64,000 nt of DNA from Kiritimatiellia bacterium (GTDB lineage: Bacteria; Verrucomicrobiota; Kiritimatiellia; RFP12; UBA1067): contig JAFSMR010000063.1 in assembly GCA_017447805.1 (NCBI GenBank), positions 25,674 to 89,673 of the forward strand, read 5' to 3'. Positions 42,701 through 50,478 of this stretch are shown here, in pieces. Each line of letters starts with the position of its first letter. Position 1 is the stretch's first letter. Both the position numbers and the translations under genes were made by a program. A model generated the notes under the pieces. It worked only from the letters and a program-made list of their open reading frames with translations, was not told where the DNA came from and did no database searches.

Positions 42701-43362
42701 GGGTTCTGGGCCGTACCGCGCATCGTAGGATGTTCAGGATCAAGCGCGCGCGCACGGAATTCGGCGACATACTTGTCGTCAATCATCTCACGAATGACTT
42801 CGGTCGGGATTTCTTCAATCTTCTGGACTTCGTGCGAGGTGCGGAAGCCATCGAAGAAGTGGAGGAACGGGACGCGCGATTCGAGGGTTGCCGCGTGAGC
42901 GACCATTGCCATATCGTGGGCTTCCTGAACCGAATTCGAGCAGAGCATCGCGAAACCGGTCTGACGGCAAGCCATTACATCGCCGTGGTCGCCGAAGATG
43001 CAAAGGCCCTGGCATGCGAGCGAGCGGGCCGAAACATGGAATACCGACGGGGTCAATTCGCCGGCAATCTTATACATATTAGGGATCATCAAGAGCAAGC
43101 CCTGCGACGCCGTAAAGGTCGTCGTAAGCGAGCCTGTCGTGAGCGCGCCATGAACAGCGCCGGCGGCGCCGCCTTCAGACTCCATCTCGACTACTGATGG
43201 GATTGAACCCCAGATATTCGTCTTGGCGTGAGCCGCGAGTTCATCGCATGTCTCTGCCATGGGCGACGAGGGGGTAATGGGATAGATCGCGGCTACTTCC
43301 GAGCACGCGAATGCGATTTGTGCAGCGGCCGTGTTGCCGTCTACCATTATCTTCTTTGCCAT
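39751..43362 (-). CDS. nifJ: Pyruvate:ferredoxin (flavodoxin) oxidoreductase
   Basis: A 1203-aa one-chain enzyme that oxidises pyruvate to acetyl-CoA and CO2 with ferredoxin or flavodoxin as acceptor, central to anaerobic energy metabolism. Domain I starts DGNTAAAQIAFACSEVAAIYPITPSSPMAE; domain III (about 420-630) follows; two [4Fe-4S] motifs CIQCGQCSIICPHAAI and CMGCKLCLVKCPM sit near 690-760; the thiamine-diphosphate domain has GACAGCGETPYVKLL, ATGCSSIYGG, LGGDGWAYDIGYGG and DTEVYSNTGGQASKATP. Length and order are those of the Desulfovibrio-type homodimer. Own promoter at 43428-43457. Confidence 0.97.
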   Translation of the reverse strand: MAKKIMVDGNTAAAQIAFACSEVAAIYPITPSSPMAETCDELAAHAKTNIWGSIPSVVEMESEGGAAGAVHGALTTGSLTTTFTASQGLLLMIPNMYKIAGELTPSVFHVSARSLACQGLCIFGDHGDVMACRQTGFAMLCSNSVQEAHDMAMVAHAATLESRVPFLHFFDGFRTSHEVQKIEEIPTEVIREMIDDKYVAEFRARALDPEHPTMRGTAQNPDINFQGRETCNKYYEATPAIVQKYMDKLAKLTGRVYKLYDYVGAPDAEYVVVAMGSGCDTLHETVDALVKEGKKVGLLKVHLYRPFSMVDFVKALPATVKVVTVLDRTKEPGANDPLYLDVAAAIGQGLQDGVVSFKYPKLLAGRYGIGSKDFTPQMCANIFANMTLEKPLDRFVVGIVDDVSGRYILGDESFVVPKGDRKECMFWGLGADGTVGANKNSIKIIGNYTENYAQGYFEYDSKKSGGVTISHLRFGSDMIRSPYFINSADFTACHCFPYLEKYDMLKAAKPGSVFLLASPFSAAEIWDNMPDEVEQAIIDKQLKFYVIDAAKIARENGMGTRTNTVLQTAFFKLSGIKLAKADGTELDPIQVLKDYAEKAYSKKGQDVVEMNWKCIEAASAAIEEVKYPSAPAGKLKQPPAVSCEAPDFIKSVTAKMIAQKGNELPVSAIPDDGTWPTATTQWEKRNVAAFIPQWDPTKCIQCGQCSIICPHAAIRLKVYPAAALEGAPETFKSADTKTPKMKGLGEKFTVQVAPEDCMGCKLCLVKCPMSQERFKDAPALKWVEQIPLRKTEAANWKFFLGLPDVDPLKLDTKQILDSQLKRPLFEFSGACAGCGETPYVKLLTQLCGDRLLIANATGCSSIYGGNLPTTPYCQRNDGKGPAWSNSLFEDNAQFGYGMRISADKLQGYAFELVDKILASEKAPAEVKAVLEKIKTIDQYDAKGQGVEEMRVAVAELKKLLGACDCPTCKAMLGVADNLVRKSVWILGGDGWAYDIGYGGLDHVLASGRNVKVLVMDTEVYSNTGGQASKATPIGAIAKFAASGKQQAKKNLGLMQMQYKNVYVAYVSMGANPAATVKAFTEAENYNGPALIIAYAHCIEQGLNTATGPAHQIVAVDSVHFPLWRYNPTVSAEGKNGLTIDSKDKSDTVSFAKNAISKELGENRFRQLVKMVGAEKAEALLGKAEAGFKENYKLLTELAALPQL

Positions 43363-43427
43363 GTCCTTCTTCCTTACTTGCCCCCCTAGGGAGGCGGTTT
43401 TTCTTTTAACGAAATCTACAGTCGGGT

Positions 43428-43457
43428 ATTATAGCATTTTATATGGGGTTCGCGCAA
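43428..43457 (-). promoter_or_regulatory. Promoter of the pyruvate:ferredoxin oxidoreductase gene
   Basis: Minus strand: -35 TTGCGC (43457-43452), 18-bp spacer ending TGC, perfect -10 TATAAT (43433-43428), 65 bp before the start codon. Confidence 0.78.
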
Positions 43458-43524
43458 GGGAGAATCGTAATATTTTGTTTTCTCTTTATTCACCTTTTCC
43501 ATCCCTATTACCCTTCTTCTACTC

Positions 43525-44622
43525 TTACAATCCACCCATTATCAGCGAACCAAAGGTGGAAATAGGGGTCGTATCGCGGAAATTATCTAGCGTCTGGCGC
43601 ACATCACGAGCCAAACCTTCTATTTCATTATATAGCTCAGGTTCGTTTATCAGCTTGCCGAGAGACCCGTCGCCATCCCTCAAGCGCTCGGCGACGACAT
43701 TGAGGTTGGTAAGCAAGGTCTCGGCACTCGTAGTTACCCCGCGCGCATCAAAGCTTTCGCACGCGGCCTTGAATGCGGCAAGCGATGCATCGACTTCTGC
43801 GCCGATGGGGTCATCCTCCGCCAGCAAGCGTCCGGCAAAGCCTTCGCCTCTATTAAGTCGCTCGACGATTTGAGAGGCATTCGAAATTGTGTTCTGCAAG
43901 TCTTTGTAGATCGTATCATCGGAAGAAAGAAGCTTACCAACCGTTCCTTCGCCGCGCTCTACGCGCTCGACAATCTTATTCACATTGCTTATCGCGATAT
44001 TCGCGCCGCCGACTGCATCGCGCAAATCATTATATACCGTATCATCGGAAGAAAGCAGCTTGCCGACCGTCCCTTCTCCGCGCTCGATTCGGCTTACTAC
44101 CTCCAGCACCTTCTCGCTTGCCGCCTCGATATTGGTAACAATCGCCTTCAATTCACCGCCAGATGTGAATTCGTTGATGTTTTTCGCAATATTCGATACG
44201 TCTCTCATCCAGTCTGTCGGCTGTTCGCCTTTAAAGAGCGTCGTATCAAGCGGAAGAACTTCGCCTTCGCCTTCTTCGAGAAGAAGGTAATTGCCGCCGA
44301 GCATCGATAGATTGCATACTGAAATCCTGCAAGTTTCGCGCAATATTACATCACGGTCGATTTCTATGGTAACTACAAGATTCGAAGGCGACAATGTAAT
44401 AGCTTCCACCGCGCCTACTTTTGTTCCGCGATACATTACGCTATCATGATCCTTTAGCCCGCCGACATCGGTAAATACGACATTCGCCACGACTTTACGG
44501 CGCCCTTGTAGGACATCTACGCCGGAAATTATGATTGTAAAATATACAAGTAGCGCCAAAACCGCTAGCATGAACAAGCCGACTATCGCTTCTGAAAACG
44601 GATCTTTCCTTCTTGTGCTCAT
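43525..44622 (-). CDS. mlaD: MlaD/MCE-domain substrate-binding protein with GEG repeats
   Basis: A 365-aa protein: N-terminal membrane helix (AIVGLFMLAVLALLVYFTIII), one MCE domain (VVANVVFTDVGGLKDHDSVMYRGTKVGAVEAI...), then a C-terminal part with four related units (RIERGEGTVGKLLSSDDTVY, RVERGEGTVGKLLSSDDTIY, RLNRGEGFAGRLLAEDDPIG, RLRDGDGSLGKLINEPELY) between helices. MlaD-type proteins form hexameric rings on the inner membrane that pass phospholipids between membranes. Last gene of mlaE-mlaF-mlaD, each overlapping the next by 4 bp. Periplasmic MlaC and cytoplasmic MlaB genes are absent here. Confidence 0.92.
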   Translation of the reverse strand: MSTRRKDPFSEAIVGLFMLAVLALLVYFTIIISGVDVLQGRRKVVANVVFTDVGGLKDHDSVMYRGTKVGAVEAITLSPSNLVVTIEIDRDVILRETCRISVCNLSMLGGNYLLLEEGEGEVLPLDTTLFKGEQPTDWMRDVSNIAKNINEFTSGGELKAIVTNIEAASEKVLEVVSRIERGEGTVGKLLSSDDTVYNDLRDAVGGANIAISNVNKIVERVERGEGTVGKLLSSDDTIYKDLQNTISNASQIVERLNRGEGFAGRLLAEDDPIGAEVDASLAAFKAACESFDARGVTTSAETLLTNLNVVAERLRDGDGSLGKLINEPELYNEIEGLARDVRQTLDNFRDTTPISTFGSLIMGGL

Positions 44623-45362
44623 ACTATCTCTCCTTTCATTGCCGCCAAAAACTCCTTAACGGCTGGATTTTGCGAATTTACGAATTCTTCAGGCTTTGAA
44701 CATTCGATTGCCTTGCCTTCCTTTATCAGGAGTATCCTATCGGCGATATTCAATGCGCCCTGAAGATCGTGAGTAACGACTATCGATGTTATACCTAGCT
44801 CTTTATTGAGCTTTTTGATCAACCGGTTGATTGTTACACTGGTTACGGGGTCTAGGCCGCTCGTCGGTTCATCGTAAAGGACAATATCGGATTCGCGAAC
44901 AATCGCCCTAGCGAGTCCCGCACGTTTCTGCATGCCTCCGGAAATTTCGGAAGGCAGTTTTTCCGCTGCAGCGCTCAATTCGACCGAAGCAAGCGCGGCG
45001 GCTACCTTCTCGTCTATTTCGGAATCTTTTAGATTCGTGCATTCTCGAAGAGGCAGGGCGACATTCTCGGCAACGCTCATCCAGGCGAGCAATGCGCCAC
45101 CCTGGAAAAGATAACCAATTCGCGAACGAATATGAGTCAACTCTTTCGAAGAACATGATGATACATCTATACCATCGACCGTAATCTTTCCGGAAGTCGG
45201 CGTGAGAAGCCTTACTAAATGCTTGAGAGTTACCGATTTACCTGTCCCGGAAGGACCTACGAGCGCTAAAACTTCACCTTTCTCTACATCGAACGAAAGG
45301 CCGTCGAGAACTGCAACGCCATTAAACTTTTTTACGACATTCTCGAATTTTATCAGGCTCAT
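44619..45362 (-). CDS. mlaF: Mla-type ABC transporter ATPase
   Basis: A 247-aa ABC ATPase: Walker A GPSGTGKS, signature ISGGMQKRAGLARAI, Walker B IVLYDEPTSGLDP and switch His in VVTHD. The GGMQKR signature is typical of the Mla/Mkl group. It drives lipid transport with the permease encoded just upstream. Confidence 0.94.
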   Translation of the reverse strand: MSLIKFENVVKKFNGVAVLDGLSFDVEKGEVLALVGPSGTGKSVTLKHLVRLLTPTSGKITVDGIDVSSCSSKELTHIRSRIGYLFQGGALLAWMSVAENVALPLRECTNLKDSEIDEKVAAALASVELSAAAEKLPSEISGGMQKRAGLARAIVRESDIVLYDEPTSGLDPVTSVTINRLIKKLNKELGITSIVVTHDLQGALNIADRILLIKEGKAIECSKPEEFVNSQNPAVKEFLAAMKGEIV

Positions 45363-46177
45363 CTATAACAAACTCTCGTAATCATATAACCTAACATCAA
45401 AATCAAAAGAAAGCTGACGATTACCGAGCGCTGGGTAGAGCGACCAACCCCAGTCGCGCCAACTTCTGTTCCAAATCCTTCCGAAACGGAAACAGTGCCA
45501 ATTACGATGCCAAACACAAGCGCCTTCAAAAGGCCTACGAACAAATCCTTTGTATCGGCAATAGAAATCGCACTTGCCATGTATTGCTCGAAATCGACCC
45601 CTAATTGCGTAACGCCAACTACGCCGCCGCCTACTGTCCCGATAATGCAACAGAAAAATCCGAGTAGCGGCGCCATAAACACAAGCGCTAAAATTCTAGG
45701 CGATGCCAAATAGCGAATAGGCGAAATTGACATTATTTCGAGCGCGGCGACTTCATCGTTTACCTTCATTGTGCCTAGCTCGGCCGCAATCGCCGACCCG
45801 ACGCAAGCCGCAAGGCACATGCCACAGCTAAAAGGCGCCATTTCGCGGATTAGCGAAATCATTACTGCCGCACCAAGGTAAATTTCTTGATTGAATCGCC
45901 TAAGCTCAAGCCCTACTTGCAATGCAAGAATCATGCCTGTAAAAAGCGAGACTACCGTTATTACAGGCAGTGTTCTAATGCCAGTTATGTATAATTGATT
46001 AAAAAGTTGGCTTCGCGAATCTTTTCTGACAATTACAGACGGAAAATAAAATATACTTATTGAAAGTATTCTCGCGGCCCAGCCAAGAGACGAAAGAAAC
46101 TGCGTTATATGGCGAAAGAAGCCCTGCAACTTAGTCGCAGGGGCATCATCCCATATCGGTTCTCTGACAATCGTCAT
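45359..46177 (-). CDS. mlaE: Mla-type ABC transporter permease
   Basis: A 272-aa MlaE-family permease: ITGIRTLPVITVVSLFTGMILALQVGLELRRFNQEIYLG, REMAPFSCGMCLAACVGSAIAAELGTMKVNDEVAALEIMSISPIRYLASPR and further membrane helices. N-terminal residues 1-30 are polar. First gene of the mla operon, 24 bp after the TPR gene, which may be co-transcribed. Confidence 0.94.
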   Translation of the reverse strand: MTIVREPIWDDAPATKLQGFFRHITQFLSSLGWAARILSISIFYFPSVIVRKDSRSQLFNQLYITGIRTLPVITVVSLFTGMILALQVGLELRRFNQEIYLGAAVMISLIREMAPFSCGMCLAACVGSAIAAELGTMKVNDEVAALEIMSISPIRYLASPRILALVFMAPLLGFFCCIIGTVGGGVVGVTQLGVDFEQYMASAISIADTKDLFVGLLKALVFGIVIGTVSVSEGFGTEVGATGVGRSTQRSVIVSFLLILMLGYMITRVCYR

Positions 46178-46201
46178 TTAACGCCGTTCCTGTTTCGGCT
46201 T

Positions 46202-47125
46202 TTATTCTGCAGGCGCAGGCTCTGCTACTGGTTCAGCGACAGGCGCTGGCTCGGCTACCGGTGCGGGAGCGGGTTCGACGACAGGTGCTGGCTCAGCGAC
46301 CGGTGCTGGTTCGGCGACAGGCGCAGCGACTGTCTCGGGTTCGACTACTGGCGCTGGCTCGGCGACAGGCTCGGGTTCAACGACTGGCACAACAACAGGT
46401 TCTGCAACTGGTGCAGGTGCTGGCTCGGCTACCGGTGCTGGTTCGGCGACAGGCGCAGGCGTTTCTTCGGCAACTTCTGCCGAGAGCTCTTCTACTTCGC
46501 TCGTTGGGATAATCGGCTCACGCTTTTCCCAGCGCTTTACGATATCTTCAGCATCCTCGACCAAATCTTTTGCGGCTTCATCATCGGCAACTTCTTGCTT
46601 TAGCGCGGCGAGGCGCTCGAGAGCCTTGGCTTTATCGCCAGACTGCGCGAGCGAGCGAGCTGCGCCAATCTTGGCTTCAAGAACATACGGGCTTTCCGGA
46701 TATGCTTCTGCGAAAGCATCATAAGCTTGAAGAGCTTCTGCGAACGAACCTAGCGCCTCGAGACATGCAACCTTGCCAAGCGCGGGGACTTCCTCAAAGC
46801 CAGCTGGCGCCTTGCCGTCTATTTCCGCAAAGATTTCAGCTGCGTTTTCATAGCTGCCTTCATCGAAATAGCTCTTTGCAAGACGAAGCTTGAGAGCAAC
46901 GCCAGAATCAGAATCGCCAAAATCAGATACTGCCGCAGCGAGCTCTTCTGTCGTATTCGCAGTCATTAACGCGTCACCCGCTTTAGCGCGCTTTTCTTCA
47001 CGCCACCACTTCACGCCATAAAAACAAGCTATGCCGACTAGAATAACTGCGCAGACCGCAATTGTCTTCTTGCCTTCCCTTTCCCACCATTCCAATACTG
47101 GCAACAACTCTTCTGGGATTTTCAT
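46202..47125 (-). CDS. Membrane-anchored TPR protein with PVAEP repeats
   Basis: A 307-aa protein resembling YfgM/YbgF-type TPR proteins: membrane helix at about 21-40 (TIAVCAVILVGIACFYGVKWW), TPR-like helices (residues 75-195: LRLAKSYFDEGSYENAAEIFAEI, EALQAYDAFAEAYPES, GDKAKALERLAALKQE), then a C-terminal tail of about 90 residues made almost only of (A)PVAEP units. The repeated tail should be extended and could span the periplasm. Because of the DNA repeats, the tail length may vary between strains. Confidence 0.78.
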   Translation of the reverse strand: MKIPEELLPVLEWWEREGKKTIAVCAVILVGIACFYGVKWWREEKRAKAGDALMTANTTEELAAAVSDFGDSDSGVALKLRLAKSYFDEGSYENAAEIFAEIDGKAPAGFEEVPALGKVACLEALGSFAEALQAYDAFAEAYPESPYVLEAKIGAARSLAQSGDKAKALERLAALKQEVADDEAAKDLVEDAEDIVKRWEKREPIIPTSEVEELSAEVAEETPAPVAEPAPVAEPAPAPVAEPVVVPVVEPEPVAEPAPVVEPETVAAPVAEPAPVAEPAPVVEPAPAPVAEPAPVAEPVAEPAPAE

Positions 47126-47193
47126 TATCTATCTATTCCTTTCTTCCGATTGATTTAATTTGACTTATGAAATTTGTATTTATCCCTTGACTT

Positions 47194-48423
47194 CTAGCCT
47201 TCAGCCGTTTCATCTGAAGGACTCTTCGCGAATGAATTATCGTAAATATCTGCCCATTCATCCAAAGCCTTTTCACTCTTCCCTTCAGCCCTTAGAATGA
47301 TGCGGTTATAATCTAGCGCATCGAGGAAATCGCGGTTATACACGAAGCGCGTCTTTCCTTTTACAGGAGAAACGCTCAATCTGCGAGGGCTTTCCATCAA
47401 AAGCGAGGATGTGAAATATACGGCCTTAGGTATCTTGAGCGACCTAAGCATTATCCCCATGGCCTTTCTGCCTACCGCCCCGCCATTTTCGTGCTGTGCT
47501 TTCAGGAGCGGCGTCATAAGAACAGCCGCGCGAATCGCGTTAGATACATCTATTCCAATTTCCGACATCTTGGCGTCGAATTCATCCAAAACTTCAAGAT
47601 ATCGCCAAGCCAAGCTCTTCGCACCGCCTGTTGCATCTATCGCATCGGCTAATTCCGGCAATAAATCGCGCGTTAGACCACATTCCCACATCATCTTGAA
47701 TGCTTGAGCAGATTTCGAGAAAGAAAACAGACGAAAGATTTCTTCGCATACTCTTGGCGTACTCGCAGTCTTTATGCATTCATGCCTGCGTTTTATTGCG
47801 GCAAGGGTCTTTCGCTCGATTCTGAATTCAAGGCGTGAAGAAAACTTAATCGCCCTCATCATCCTAACGGGATCTTCCTGGAAACGAATATCCGGGTCGC
47901 CAATCGCACGAATCACCTTCTTTTCTAGGTCTTTCATGCCGCCGACCCAATCTATTACGCTAAAATCCTTTATATTGTAAAATAGACCATTCACCGTAAA
48001 ATCGCGCCGGTAGGCATCTGTCTCTGGCGTCCCGAAATTATTATCTTCTTGCGGACCGCGCGAAGCATTTTCGAGGATTTCGCCGATAGACTGCGATTCC
48101 TGCCGAAAGGTCGCCGTTTCAATTACCTTATCTCCAAACCTGATATGCGCAAGACGGAAACGCCGCCCGACCAAAAAACAATTTCTGAACGCGCGCTTCA
48201 CTTCAGATGGGCGCGCAGATGTGCCGACATCGAAATCTTTCGGCTTGCGCCCCAACAAAAGGTCACGCACACCCCCGCCAACCAAATAGGCCGTGTAGCC
48301 TAAATGCATAAGCCGATATAGGACCCGGAGCGCGTCCGGATCAATATTCTTGCGGGAAATGCAATGCTCAGGCCGTTTGTATACGACCGGTTTCCCTTTC
48401 CTTTTCTTTAAAAACGAAAGCAT
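47194..48423 (-). CDS. pcnB: Poly(A) polymerase / CCA-transferase family enzyme
   Basis: A 409-aa class II nucleotidyltransferase: YLVGGGVRDLLLGRKPKDFDVGTSA (GG and DxD motifs), RRDFTVNGLFYN, IRFQEDPVRMMRAIKFSSRLEFRI, then a helical RNA-binding part. The Arg-rich LVGRRFRLAHIRFG stretch and lack of an HD domain favour PcnB over tRNA CCA-transferase. A -10 TATAAT (48437-48432) lies 8 bp before ATG 48423, so the mRNA is probably leaderless. Confidence 0.9.
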   Translation of the reverse strand: MLSFLKKRKGKPVVYKRPEHCISRKNIDPDALRVLYRLMHLGYTAYLVGGGVRDLLLGRKPKDFDVGTSARPSEVKRAFRNCFLVGRRFRLAHIRFGDKVIETATFRQESQSIGEILENASRGPQEDNNFGTPETDAYRRDFTVNGLFYNIKDFSVIDWVGGMKDLEKKVIRAIGDPDIRFQEDPVRMMRAIKFSSRLEFRIERKTLAAIKRRHECIKTASTPRVCEEIFRLFSFSKSAQAFKMMWECGLTRDLLPELADAIDATGGAKSLAWRYLEVLDEFDAKMSEIGIDVSNAIRAAVLMTPLLKAQHENGGAVGRKAMGIMLRSLKIPKAVYFTSSLLMESPRRLSVSPVKGKTRFVYNRDFLDALDYNRIILRAEGKSEKALDEWADIYDNSFAKSPSDETAEG

Positions 48424-48431
48424 TGCCGAGA

Positions 48432-48437
48432 ATTATA
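48432..48437 (-). promoter_or_regulatory. pcnB -10 element
   Basis: Minus strand TGC-TATAAT, the extended -10 form recurring here (also before uxaB, the oxidoreductase and the ATPase). No clear -35. It is 8 bp from the start codon. Confidence 0.6.
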
Positions 48438-48543
48438 GCATTTTTTGCCGCAAATTGCTAGGGGGTAGCGTAATATTTTCGCGATTTTGCTTTCACAGCG
48501 ACAGAATGGTGCCAATGTGGAAATGGCAACACTCTCACCATTA

Positions 48544-48561
48544 CCCCCCCCCCCCCCCCCC
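48544..48561. repeat. Homopolymer of 18 C
   Basis: An uninterrupted run of 18 cytosines about 35 bp upstream of the -35 of the yceD promoter. A tract this long is prone to slippage and to sequencing error. Confidence 0.9.
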
Positions 48562-48594
48562 GAGCACTCTAAACTCGAAAAATCACGCCCCCCC

Positions 48595-48624
48595 TTGCAA
48601 GACAAGGGCAATATATGGTATAAT
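48595..48624 (+). promoter_or_regulatory. Promoter of yceD-rpmF-plsX
   Basis: -35 TTGCAA (48595-48600), 18-bp spacer, perfect -10 TATAAT (48619-48624), 9 bp before ATG 48634. Transcription would begin within a few bases of the start codon. Confidence 0.78.
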
Positions 48625-48633
48625 ATGTGCCCT

Positions 48634-49083
48634 ATGCAGGAAAAGCTGCTGATAGATATCGGGCGAATTGAGCCCGATGGAGCTGATTTTGACGGCGAAG
48701 TTGATATTATTGATATCGACGAAGAGTTTGTGCACCCGTTTGGCGGCGTGCGCTATAACCTCCATGCGCAGCTTTTTTCCAATGAACTCCTCTTAAGAGG
48801 GCATTTAGAGCAGGATTTCGACCTTGTATGCTCTAGATGCGGCAAAGATTTTGATACTACAATCAAGGTGGATGACTGGGTAGTATCGTTTGAAGTCGAT
48901 CAAAATACATTGGAAGTCGATGCGAGCGAAGAAGCGCGGAGCGCGATTTTGCTCGAGTTACCCAACTATCCCGTGTGTTCGGATTCCTGCGTAGCGACAG
49001 AAGGCACATTTGGCGCGGCCGCTCCGAGTTCGGCGCTAGCGGCAGCGCTTGAAGAATTTGAAAAGAATCAACCAAAGAAATAA
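48634..49083 (+). CDS. yceD: YceD/DUF177-family protein
   Basis: A 149-aa protein of the DUF177/YceD family, encoded before rpmF in most bacteria. The diagnostic Cys pair is in LVCSRCGKDF and another at YPVCSDSC; acidic residues dominate. The family is linked to 23S rRNA/large-subunit metabolism, but its activity is unknown. ATG 48634 is chosen because it begins the family homology and lies just after the promoter; the open frame further upstream runs through the poly-C tract. Confidence 0.88.
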   Translation: MQEKLLIDIGRIEPDGADFDGEVDIIDIDEEFVHPFGGVRYNLHAQLFSNELLLRGHLEQDFDLVCSRCGKDFDTTIKVDDWVVSFEVDQNTLEVDASEEARSAILLELPNYPVCSDSCVATEGTFGAAAPSSALAAALEEFEKNQPKK

Positions 49084-49118
49084 ATAAAGATCAATATTTT
49101 TGAAAGGAGACAGCGATA

Positions 49119-49310
49119 ATGGCAAGTCCTAAGCATAAAAAGTCGAAAATGCGCAAACGTCAAAGAGTAGCACAGCTCGAGAAGCCGATTCTGGCGAATG
49201 TAAGCGTATGCCCAGAATGTGGTGCGGCTAAGAAAGCTCACTGCGCATGCCCTAAGTGTGGTGTGTATAACGGTCGTAAGGTAACAAGTGCCGCATCTGC
49301 GGAAAAGTAA
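49119..49310 (+). CDS. rpmF: 50S ribosomal protein L32
   Basis: A 63-aa protein with MASPKHKKSKMRKRQRVAQ and a zinc ribbon (CPECGAAKKAHCACPKCG). The start MA(S/V)PK is characteristic. AAAGGAGA stands before the ATG. Its stop overlaps the plsX start (TAATG). Confidence 0.96.
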   Translation: MASPKHKKSKMRKRQRVAQLEKPILANVSVCPECGAAKKAHCACPKCGVYNGRKVTSAASAEK

Positions 49311-50362
49311 TGACACGTGTTGCGCTAGATGCCATGGGTGGCGACTACGCCCCCAAACAGGTGATCGTTGGCGGAATCGAGGCGGTATTACAAGTCCCCG
49401 ACCTGAAAGTGTTTCTCGTTGGCAATGAGGAAGTAATCCGCAAAACAATCAAACGCTTTTCGAAGCGCCGCTTGGCAGATGCCCAGAAGGCGCTCGATAA
49501 GGGGCTTATCGAAATTGTGCACGCGCCCGACCAGGTGGAAATGGAAGATATACCGGTCGAAGCGGTGCGCAAGAAAAAAGATTGCTCGATTAATGTAGCC
49601 ATGCGCCTTGTGAAAGAAGGCAAGGCCGATGCATTCGTTTCTGCAGGCAACTCCGGCGCAGTCGCGACAAGCGCAATCTTGAATCTAGGCAGGATTAATG
49701 GCGTGAAGAGACCGGCTATCGCGATGGTCCTTCCGACGAACACCCCTTCTAGACCCCTGTTGCTGCTTGATTCCGGCGCGAATATGGATTGCCACCCAGA
49801 ATGGCTTGTGCAATTCGCGATAATGGGCAACATCTATTCCAAGACGGTGCTTAGACGCGAAAAGCCTGAAGTCGGGTTGCTTTCTATCGGCACGGAAGAT
49901 TGCAAAGGCAATCAGCTTACCCACGAGACATACCCGGAACTAAAGAAGCTTACCGATATCGACTTCGTCGGCAACATCGAAGGCCACGATATTTGCGGCG
50001 GCCAGCTTGATGTCGCGGTCTGCGATGGGTTTGTCGGCAATGTAGTCTTGAAGACCGTCGAATCGGTAGCTCACGCAATTGGCGGCTGGCTGAAGGCGGA
50101 GCTCAAGAAGACATTCTTCCGTAAGATCTGCGCCCTTCTGCTTAAGCCCGCATTCAATGCGCTCAAGAAGCAGATGGATCCCGAAGTATACGGTGGAGCG
50201 CCTCTGCTAGGCGTTCCTGGTACGGTGATTATTACTCACGGCAACTCTACCCACAAGGGGATCTTCTACGCCGTGAAATCGGCTCTCGCAGCCGCTCGTA
50301 ACGACGTATCGGGCCTTATCGAAAAGGCTATAGCGAAGCAGGCCGAGAATCTGCAACAATAA
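49310..50362 (+). CDS. plsX: Phosphate acyltransferase PlsX
   Basis: A 350-aa enzyme: VALDAMGGDYAPKQVIVGG at the start, GNSGAVATSAILNLGRI, RPAIAMVLPT, LLLDSGANMDC, EVGLLSIGTEDCKGNQLTHE, GNIEGHDICGGQLDVAVCDGFVGNVVLK and YGGAPLLGVPGTVIITHGNS. It makes acyl-phosphate from acyl-ACP for phospholipid synthesis. It follows rpmF as usual; fabH, often next, is replaced by leuS. Confidence 0.97.
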   Translation: MTRVALDAMGGDYAPKQVIVGGIEAVLQVPDLKVFLVGNEEVIRKTIKRFSKRRLADAQKALDKGLIEIVHAPDQVEMEDIPVEAVRKKKDCSINVAMRLVKEGKADAFVSAGNSGAVATSAILNLGRINGVKRPAIAMVLPTNTPSRPLLLLDSGANMDCHPEWLVQFAIMGNIYSKTVLRREKPEVGLLSIGTEDCKGNQLTHETYPELKKLTDIDFVGNIEGHDICGGQLDVAVCDGFVGNVVLKTVESVAHAIGGWLKAELKKTFFRKICALLLKPAFNALKKQMDPEVYGGAPLLGVPGTVIITHGNSTHKGIFYAVKSALAAARNDVSGLIEKAIAKQAENLQQ

Positions 50363-50421
50363 TGCAACTCTGCATCCATTCTCGCGAGATTGGAAGCAAG
50401 AGGGCGAACAAGAAAGATAAG

Positions 50422-50446
50422 GCGCGGCGCGAAGAAAGCGCCGCGC
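50422..50446. other. GC-rich hairpin between plsX and leuS
   Basis: A perfect 9-bp stem GCGCGGCGC/GCGCCGCGC around a 7-nt loop. No T tract follows on either strand, so it is more likely an mRNA-stabilising or processing element than a terminator. Confidence 0.6.
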
Positions 50447-50478
50447 TCTAGGCAAAGAAAAGGATATACAAAAAGATT

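Noticed and set aside
41230..43197. Long open frame opposite the pyruvate:ferredoxin oxidoreductase gene
   Set aside because: It is the antisense shadow of a strongly biased gene; the product has no recognisable domain.
50422..50446. Terminator of plsX
   Set aside because: The stem is strong but no T tract follows on either strand, and leuS continues in the same direction.
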